A DNA stretch of 38,923 nt from Candidatus Synechococcus spongiarum SP3. GTDB lineage: Bacteria; Cyanobacteriota; Cyanobacteriia; PCC-6307; Cyanobiaceae. A program made the translations under genes and the position numbers. Of this stretch, positions 33,183 through 38,923 are shown piece after piece. The notes under the pieces were generated by a model. That model ran no database searches. It was not told where the DNA came from and saw only the letters and a program-made list of their open reading frames with translations. Location: the NCBI GenBank assembly GCA_001007665.1, contig JXQG01000011.1, positions 1 through 38,923 of the forward strand, written 5' to 3'. The number at the start of each line of letters is the position of its first letter. Position 1 is the first letter of the stretch.

Positions 33183-33305
33183 TCAGGCGCCAGGTGTTGT
33201 GGCACGCATCCGCTCTTCCTGCCTGGCCATCGCCAACAGCAAAGATTGGTGCTGACGAGGCAGCGGCAGCGAGTCCGAAAGAGATTCCCGCATAGCCAGG
33301 ATCAT
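33183..33305 (-). CDS. Possible 40-residue protein in the cupin-recJ gap
   Basis: A reverse-strand frame from ATG 33305 encodes MILAMRESLSDSLPLPRQHQ, then SLLLAMARQEERMRATTPGA. It is amphipathic and compact, with no membrane span, and could be a real small protein. Nothing else supports it: no clear Shine-Dalgarno, and a second open frame overlaps it on the same strand. The rest of the 301-base gap (33124-33424) shows no recognisable element. Confidence 0.22.
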   Translation of the reverse strand: MILAMRESLSDSLPLPRQHQSLLLAMARQEERMRATTPGA

Positions 33306-33424
33306 ATGAGTCCACAGCCGCCAGCGCACCCCCTAACCCTCCAGCCAGAGTCAATAAAGCGACAACACTATCCCTGGCATCTCCCGCTCATATCCACAAC
33401 CGGGGTTAACAATGGTGTGCCGAC

Positions 33425-35365
33425 ATGATCCGCTTGTGTGCCTTGTCCGTCTCTGCTGAACCTTACCGGGAATCCCCACCATGGCGCCTGCCCGAGGCAC
33501 TGCCCAGGGCGGAGTTGCAATTGGCTGAGCAGTTGGAGCTTCCCCGGTCGCTGGTGGCCGTGTTGCGCAGGCGAGGTCACAGCGATCCGGCCATTCTGGA
33601 GATCCTGGAGCCGGCCCCCGCTCCGCCCCCGGAGCAGCATTTCCCGGATCTGCCCCAAGCCGTCCAGCGGCTCCAGCGGGCCATCGCCAGAAGGGAGACC
33701 GTGGCCATCTGTGGGGACTACGACGCCGACGGCATGACCAGCACCGCCCTGCTGATGGGGGTGGTGCAACGGTTAGGTGGAGTGGCCACAGCAGCCATCC
33801 CCAGCCGCATGGAAGAGGGTTATGGCCTCAATCCAGCCATGGTGGAGCGGCTCCATCAGGAGGGCGTGGGTCTGCTGGTCACCGTGGATAACGGCATCAG
33901 CGCAAGGCCTGCACTGGAACAAGCCCAGGAGCTGGGGGTGGAGGTGATCGTCACGGATCACCATGCCATTCCTGCCCAACGCCCCCCCTATCTGGCCCTC
34001 CTGCACCCTGCAGTGACTCCCCCAGGGTCCCCCTATCGGAGTCTGGCGGGGGTGGGTTTGGCCTATCTCCTGGCGCGCTGCCTCTGCAAGCACAATCCTG
34101 CGGCCCTGGCCAGCAGCCGGGACCTGTTTTGCATCGGCACCGTGGCGGACATGGCCCCCTTGCAAGGGGTCAACCGGCTCTGGTTGCGGCAGGGGCTGGC
34201 CCAGCTTCATCGATCCTCCCTACCGGGGCTCCAGGCCTTGATTCGCTCCGCAGGTCTGGCGGAGCGCCCGCTGGACGAGGAAGACATTGGCTTTCACCTG
34301 GCGCCCCGGCTCAATGCCGTAGGGCGCCTGGGGGATCCCCGGCACGTGGTGGAACTGCTGACCACCCCGTCAGAACAGCAGGCCATGGCCATGGCCCAGT
34401 TTTGTGAAGACCTGAACCAACAGCGGCGGGATCTGTGTGCCGCCATTGAGGCGGAAGCCTTGGCGCTGCTGGAGGCAGACGGGATTGCCCCTGGAGTCCG
34501 GGTGCCGCCGTTCCTGCTGCTGGCCCAGAACCACTGGCACCATGGGGTGGTTGGCATCGTTGCCGCACGACTGATGGAGCGCTTTGCCCGCCCGGTGGCG
34601 CTGCTGGCGGGGGACGACAAGGGTGGGTTCCGGGGCTCCGTTCGGGCCCCCCGCTGGTTTGCCGTGGATGCGGCGCTTCAGTCCTGTGGGGATCTGTTGG
34701 AGGCCTTCGGGGGACACCCCGCTGCCGGGGGATTCACGGTTGCCCCCCGCCGGGTTGTCCCTCTGCAGGAGCGCCTGGAGCAACGGGCCGCCACGGCGTT
34801 GGAACAGGGGGACAGCGCCGTGGTGGTTGCCCCTGAGGCCCATCTGGGTCTGGAGCAGATCAACGGGGCTTTCCTGAAAACCCTTTGCGCCTTGGCGCCC
34901 TTTGGCGTGGAGCATCCGGTCCCGCTGTTCTGGGCGCACAACTGCCGGGTTGTCAGACAACAGGCCCTGCGGGGCGGGCACCGGCGATTTGAGCTGGCTT
35001 GTGGCGAGGCCCGCTTCCCGGCCGTTGCCTGGCGCTGGCCCCATGGACCGGCGCCACACCAGGTGGATGTGGCGTTCCGGATTGCCTGGGATCGCCGGGG
35101 GGCACAGCCCCGGCTGCAATTGGAGGTGGAGGCCCTGCGGGCTGCCCTGCGGGAGGTGGTGCTTCACAAGCAGGGTCGCCAGTATTGGTGCTGTGGCCGG
35201 GAGGGCGGCATTCAACTGCGCAACGCCTCTGGCGAATGCCTCACGGTGCCGTGGCCCCTGCCCAAGGATACCGCTCCAGCCTCCAGCGCCCGGCAATCAT
35301 CTCTCCACCCCTATGTGCGGCAGTTGGCCATCCAGGCAGCCACGGACCTGGGACTGGCCATCTAA
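33425..35365 (+). CDS. recJ: Single-stranded-DNA-specific exonuclease RecJ
   Basis: This 646-residue 5'-3' exonuclease of the DHH superfamily acts in recombination and base-excision repair. Catalytic motifs are GDYDADG (residues 97-103), TVDNGIS, DHH at 178-180 within VTDHHAIP, and CIGTVADMAPL. The DHHA1 part includes FHLAPRLNAVGRLGDPRHVV, HWHHGVVGIVAARLMERFAR and FGGHPAAGGFTV. An OB-fold-like C-terminal region follows, including LALAPFGVEHP-type sequence (LCALAPFGVEHPVPLFW). The ATG at 33425 is the first Met of the frame. It converges on the restriction gene with 30 bases between the stops. Confidence 0.93.
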   Translation: MIRLCALSVSAEPYRESPPWRLPEALPRAELQLAEQLELPRSLVAVLRRRGHSDPAILEILEPAPAPPPEQHFPDLPQAVQRLQRAIARRETVAICGDYDADGMTSTALLMGVVQRLGGVATAAIPSRMEEGYGLNPAMVERLHQEGVGLLVTVDNGISARPALEQAQELGVEVIVTDHHAIPAQRPPYLALLHPAVTPPGSPYRSLAGVGLAYLLARCLCKHNPAALASSRDLFCIGTVADMAPLQGVNRLWLRQGLAQLHRSSLPGLQALIRSAGLAERPLDEEDIGFHLAPRLNAVGRLGDPRHVVELLTTPSEQQAMAMAQFCEDLNQQRRDLCAAIEAEALALLEADGIAPGVRVPPFLLLAQNHWHHGVVGIVAARLMERFARPVALLAGDDKGGFRGSVRAPRWFAVDAALQSCGDLLEAFGGHPAAGGFTVAPRRVVPLQERLEQRAATALEQGDSAVVVAPEAHLGLEQINGAFLKTLCALAPFGVEHPVPLFWAHNCRVVRQQALRGGHRRFELACGEARFPAVAWRWPHGPAPHQVDVAFRIAWDRRGAQPRLQLEVEALRAALREVVLHKQGRQYWCCGREGGIQLRNASGECLTVPWPLPKDTAPASSARQSSLHPYVRQLAIQAATDLGLAI

Positions 35366-35395
35366 TTGGGTGGGGTACTCAAAAGTGGAAGTTGC

Positions 35396-36355
35396 TCATG
35401 GCATATCCTCCTGAAAGGTAAAATGGGCCGCCATCGTCTCATCGGTCAATTTTTTAACCAGCACCTCCTGTTGGGGTATGGCGGGCGCACGAAGCAAATC
35501 AGTCCAGCACGCATCTCCGGGAAAACGTGCATGCACTGGACCAGAATAAAGTGAGAAATCAGAAGGAGAAGTCAGGCTCGCCGATATGACGTTGACCTCT
35601 CCAGCTTTCCATGAAGCAGACCGCAACTTCTCCAGTTTCAGTCCTGTTTGTGCTCCGATGTAGGACATCAATGTGTCTTGTACGACCCATATCGCACGTC
35701 CTCCCCACTGATTTGCAATTTCCGACTTGACGATTATTTGGGACACCATACGTGCCCATACCTGCCGCGTATTGATACCGGGTGAGTTGCAACGCTCCGT
35801 CAAGCGTCCAGTTGCATACAACACTGCATCACAAAAGGCGGACTTCATGTCTGTCCGCTTCGCTTTGTTGCCTCCAGATGTGGAGGCCGTCATGATTTCA
35901 ACGATACAGGGAGGTGCATTGCCATTGCGCAGTACATAGTCAAGACGATAGTTGACATACTTATCTCTCAACGTGACTTTCGACCAAACTTGTACAGTCT
36001 CGCCTTCGCAGAATCCCGCCAACTTCAACACCCGGTTACGCAAGAGGCGTTGCTGTGGCGATGGGTTGATAGCATCCAGCACAAAGAGACGGTGGGGGCA
36101 AGCTGCCCACTGCTCCCTGCCAGATTCAACCGAACACACACCACAAGGAATGAAACCGCCGCCTTCGCGACCTACCGATGAATCAAACAGCAGTGCCAAC
36201 GGTTCGCGTTTTGCGGGCCAGCGCATCATATCTCGGTTGCCCCCACCGTCACACAAGCGATTGTCCATGTGTGGGCATCGGGCTTGGAGGATGTCTGCAC
36301 CATAGGCACCGCTTGTGGTGAGGGTGCGCCCGTAAAGCTCGCTAATTATAGACAC
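35396..36355 (-). CDS. NotI-family type II restriction endonuclease
   Basis: This 319-residue protein matches the RE_NotI family by its N-terminal pattern: ISELYGRTLTTSGAY, CPHMDNRLC, PCGVCSV and CPHRLFVLDAI. NotI binds iron through four cysteines in this part; here Cys27, 35, 71, 74 and 86 are candidates. The likely PD-(D/E)xK-type core holds Asp139 in NYRLDYVL and Glu153 in CIVEIMTASTSGGN. The start is a GTG at 36355, inside the last 10 bases of the methyltransferase gene, so translation is coupled. Specificity is unknown; three NotI octamers in this window must be protected if it cuts GCGGCCGC. Base composition is poorer in G+C than the genes around it, which suggests acquisition. Confidence 0.8.
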   Translation of the reverse strand: MSIISELYGRTLTTSGAYGADILQARCPHMDNRLCDGGGNRDMMRWPAKREPLALLFDSSVGREGGGFIPCGVCSVESGREQWAACPHRLFVLDAINPSPQQRLLRNRVLKLAGFCEGETVQVWSKVTLRDKYVNYRLDYVLRNGNAPPCIVEIMTASTSGGNKAKRTDMKSAFCDAVLYATGRLTERCNSPGINTRQVWARMVSQIIVKSEIANQWGGRAIWVVQDTLMSYIGAQTGLKLEKLRSASWKAGEVNVISASLTSPSDFSLYSGPVHARFPGDACWTDLLRAPAIPQQEVLVKKLTDETMAAHFTFQEDMP

Positions 36356-37380
36356 AATGAGTTCCTTACACTTTGAGCCACTGCCCGAGCCAGTGGGGGA
36401 GGAACAGCATTTGCCACTTGGTGGTGCTGATCGAGGTTGGGGACAATGCCCGTTCGTCGTCGAATGGGACCAGTGAAAACATGTGAGTCGGGGAACCCCT
36501 GAATGCGGGCAGCTTCCCTTGGAGTTAAATAGCGATTCTCAACCGGGTGATATGGGGTTTCTCCGCAACGAAGCGTGAGGGATAGCTTGCCGCGATCCAG
36601 GCGACGAAATTTCGTTGAGTCTTTTGCCGTGAGCCGTTGAACGATTTCCGGGGGGGCTTTGGACTTGGAAAGCCATTCCCCTTCAAGGACATAGGATATC
36701 CGTTCACGATCACGGGGCGGCGTGATGTCCACATGATTGGCCACGGCAGGAGGATCAGGTGGAGCAGCGGCCGGGGGCAGGTCTTCCAGGACATCCCCTA
36801 CCGTCACGTCCCCTACATGGGTTCGCGTGGGAAAGGTGTACCTTGTTCCTTGGGGTACACCAACAAGGATAGCCCGCTTGCGATCCTGAGGCACATGATA
36901 ATTCACGGCATTAAGTATTGCTATATGCAAATCGTATCCCAATCTACTTAATTTATCTGATAAAATATCCGCAACTTCGTGATTAAGAAATTGAGGAACC
37001 TGTTCCATGATGATCGCGATAGGCCGTAGCGTTGAAGCAAAGCGCACCACTTGGAAAGCCAATAAACCCCGGGGATCATCAATTCCTTCCCGTTTCCCGA
37101 TTTGGCTAAAGGGCTGGCATGGTGGTCCACCATGCAGAAGAGTCAAGCCCCCGGCAGATATCCCCAACAACTCACCTGTCTGCTCGGTACCAAGGCTGCG
37201 GACATCTACCTGCAAAACCCTCTTCCCACTTGCATTGCGACGCAGAGTTTCTGCTCCATGGGGGTCTAGCTCTACGGCGCATATCGTCCTGAAGCCGGCC
37301 GAGTCAATGCCGATGTCCATACCGCCGGCACCGGAAAACAGGCTGAGGGCAAGGTTTTTAGCGGCCAGAGCATTGGCCAT
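36346..37380 (-). CDS. DNA (cytosine-5) methyltransferase of the restriction system
   Basis: This C5-cytosine methyltransferase has 344 residues from ATG 37380; the longer open frame to 37833 is aroC shadow. Motif I is LSLFSGAGGMDIG, motif IV GGPPCQPFS with catalytic Cys88, motif VI EQVP (usually ENV), motif VIII QDRKRAILVGV, motif IX begins SLTLRCGETPYHP and LTPREAARIQGFP, and motif X QVANAVPPPLA. The target-recognition region lies between VIII and IX (about residues 185-270). It should methylate the sequence cut by the adjoining NotI-type enzyme, protecting the chromosome. It comes first in the pair, as is usual for safe establishment, and starts 101 bases after the aroC stop. Confidence 0.92.
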   Translation of the reverse strand: MANALAAKNLALSLFSGAGGMDIGIDSAGFRTICAVELDPHGAETLRRNASGKRVLQVDVRSLGTEQTGELLGISAGGLTLLHGGPPCQPFSQIGKREGIDDPRGLLAFQVVRFASTLRPIAIIMEQVPQFLNHEVADILSDKLSRLGYDLHIAILNAVNYHVPQDRKRAILVGVPQGTRYTFPTRTHVGDVTVGDVLEDLPPAAAPPDPPAVANHVDITPPRDRERISYVLEGEWLSKSKAPPEIVQRLTAKDSTKFRRLDRGKLSLTLRCGETPYHPVENRYLTPREAARIQGFPDSHVFTGPIRRRTGIVPNLDQHHQVANAVPPPLARAVAQSVRNSLCL

Positions 37381-37480
37381 GGGGCAGAAAATCGACAACA
37401 GTTGTCCCACTCTACAGGGGGATGAGTCCTGAGTCTGACAGCCCTTGCCTCTGGCCAGGCTCTCTGGTTCAGCGGGCCAC

Positions 37481-38569
37481 TCAAAACAGGCTGCACTGGG
37501 CCTGTTGCAGCAGCAGGTGATCGGCCAGCACCAGGGCCACCATGGCCTCCACCATGGGAACAGCCCGGGGCAGCACACAGGGATCATGGCGCCCCTTGGC
37601 CGCCAACACCACTGGCGCCCCACTGGCATCCACCGTGTTCTGGGGCTTGCGGATGGTGGAGGTGGGCTTGAAGGCCACCCGCATGGTGATGGGCTCGCCG
37701 TTGCTGATGCCGCCCTGGATCCCGCCGGAGTTGTTGGTGGCGGTGCGGATGGATCCGTCACCAGTGGCGAGAAAGGCATCGTTGTGCTCACTGCCCCGCA
37801 GCCGGGTGCCGGCAAAGCCCGACCCGATTTCAAAACCCTTGCTGGCCGGTAAGGACATCACCGCCTTGGCCAGGTCCGCTTCCAATTTGTCAAACACCGG
37901 CATCCCCAGTCCTGCCGGGCAGTGACGCACCACACAACCCACCACGCCCCCCAGGGAGTCCCCCTCCTGGCCAACGGCCTTGATCCTGCTGACCATGGAC
38001 TCGGCCACTGCCAAATCCGGACAGCGCACCATGTTGGCTTCCACCTGGGCCGTGCTCACCGTGGAAGGGTCCACCTGGGCCACCAGGTCATGCACCTGCT
38101 CCACCCAGGCCACCACCTCGATATTGTGCAGGTGGCGCAGCAACTGACGGGCAACGGCGCCGCCAGCTACCCGGGCGATGGTTTCCCGGGCCGAGGCGCG
38201 GCCACCTCCGCTGCGGGCCTGAATCCCGTACTTGGCCTGGTAGGTGGCATCGGCATGGGAGGGGCGGAAGGTCTGCGCCATGGCGCTGTAGTCTTTGGGC
38301 CGCTGATCCTTGTTGCGCACCACCATGGCAATGGGTGTGCCCAGGGTGACGCCATCCAGCAGGCCACTGAGGATCTCCACCTGGTCCGCCTCCTGGCGGG
38401 GCGTGGTGATGGCGCTCTGGCCGGGACGGCGCCGGTTCAGGTCCGCCTGAATCTCCGCCACGTCGAGGGGCAACCGTGGCGGACAGCCATCCACCACCAT
38501 GCCCACGCCACCCCCGTGAGATTCACCAAAGCTGGTGAGGCGAAACAGTGTCCCAAAACTGCTGGCCAT
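37481..38569 (-). CDS. aroC: Chorismate synthase
   Basis: This 362-residue enzyme makes chorismate from 5-enolpyruvylshikimate-3-phosphate using reduced flavin, the last step of the shikimate pathway. The three family signatures are present: [17 protein letters not shown] near the N-terminus, [20 protein letters not shown] in the middle, and the late [37 protein letters not shown] and [15 protein letters not shown] are also conserved. The ATG at 38569 matches the family start ([18 protein letters not shown]). It lies downstream of psbA on the same strand, behind a terminator. Confidence 0.97.
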   Translation of the reverse strand: MASSFGTLFRLTSFGESHGGGVGMVVDGCPPRLPLDVAEIQADLNRRRPGQSAITTPRQEADQVEILSGLLDGVTLGTPIAMVVRNKDQRPKDYSAMAQTFRPSHADATYQAKYGIQARSGGGRASARETIARVAGGAVARQLLRHLHNIEVVAWVEQVHDLVAQVDPSTVSTAQVEANMVRCPDLAVAESMVSRIKAVGQEGDSLGGVVGCVVRHCPAGLGMPVFDKLEADLAKAVMSLPASKGFEIGSGFAGTRLRGSEHNDAFLATGDGSIRTATNNSGGIQGGISNGEPITMRVAFKPTSTIRKPQNTVDASGAPVVLAAKGRHDPCVLPRAVPMVEAMVALVLADHLLLQQAQCSLF

Positions 38570-38631
38570 GGTGTTTTTGCATCAGCTTACGGGATCGGGC
38601 CAAGGGTGTGGATCCGCAGGTGGCGGTCAAC

Positions 38632-38657
38632 AAAAAAGCCCCCGCTTTTGCGGGAGC
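38632..38657 (-). terminator. Rho-independent terminator of psbA
   Basis: On the reverse strand GCTCCCGC pairs with GCGGGGGC around an AAAA loop (one mismatch) and is followed by TTTTTTG. It lies about 60 bases after the psbA stop and separates that highly expressed gene from aroC. Confidence 0.85.
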
Positions 38658-38716
38658 AGAAGGGTTGAAAGGAGCCAGGAGCCTGTACCCCCAGCACCCA
38701 TACCGCAGGAATTAAC

Positions 38717-38923
<207 letters not shown>

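Noticed and set aside
32962-33354. A 130-residue reverse-strand frame over the end of the cupin gene
   Set aside because: About 160 bases are antisense to the cupin gene and the rest shows no motif; a shorter alternative frame in the gap looked more protein-like but is itself weak.
37381-37833. N-terminal extension of the cytosine methyltransferase by 151 residues
   Set aside because: It is a Pro/Ser-rich shadow of the aroC 3' part; motif I starts a few residues after ATG 37380.

Overview
This window reads as a chromosome segment of a GC-rich, phycoerythrin-containing picocyanobacterium of the marine Synechococcus/Cyanobium kind. It carries a psbA (D1) end, a PAM68-type photosystem II assembly factor, phycoerythrobilin synthesis (pebA, pebB), bilin lyases (cpeS and a CpeY-type gene), a phycobilisome rod(-core) linker, a Nif11-domain protein and an unsplit dnaE. 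Ankyrin-repeat debris, gene remnants and a restriction-modification pair would suit a host-associated lineage such as the sponge symbiont 'Candidatus Synechococcus spongiarum'. That placement is inference and was not tested.

Layout. 1-5.5 kb: a broken end of one TonB-dependent receptor, beside a possible transposase scrap, then an apparently complete heme-uptake operon: heme-type TonB receptor, hmuT-, hmuU- and hmuV-like genes. 5.6-6.6 kb: two unrecognised reverse-strand genes. 6.6-12.4 kb: tRNA-Arg(CCU), the RNase P RNA gene, RNase III (its start lies inside the rnpB 3' end), polA and cysS. 12.4-13.4 kb: decayed DNA holding an ankyrin-gene remnant and two remnants of a short membrane/coiled-coil protein type. 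13.5-15.1 kb: DEAD-box RNA helicase. 15.1-20.9 kb: the phycoerythrin block, with a leftward operon (pentapeptide protein, cpeY-like lyase, small membrane protein) divergent from cpeS-pebA-pebB-nif11, then a convergent linker gene and a decayed second linker copy. 20.9-21.8 kb: a small Cys-containing protein and another membrane/coiled-coil remnant. 21.7-26.3 kb: phosphoribosyltransferase, family-4 uracil-DNA glycosylase, VOC protein, aminotransferase, SigF-type sigma factor and a DUF92/VTE6-like membrane protein. 26.4-35.4 kb: dnaE, a 44-residue membrane protein, the PAM68 homologue, rpsO, ruvA, a methyltransferase gene with an in-frame TAG, a cupin protein and recJ. 35.4-37.4 kb: a NotI-type restriction endonuclease with a C5 cytosine methyltransferase, an apparent insertion. 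37.5-38.9 kb: aroC and the 3' end of psbA, with a psbA terminator between them.

Working together: the receptor and HmuTUV should bring heme across both membranes, although no TonB/ExbBD gene is in the window. PebA and PebB make phycoerythrobilin from biliverdin, CpeS and the CpeY-type lyase attach bilin to phycoerythrin, and the linker organises rods. The restriction gene and methyltransferase form one overlapping transcription unit.

The clearest signal not tied to a gene is that the palindrome CCATGG occurs about 96 times by my manual count, where base composition predicts roughly a dozen. The usual cyanobacterial iterated palindrome GCGATCGC was seen once. I saw no CRISPR array, prophage or intact insertion sequence.
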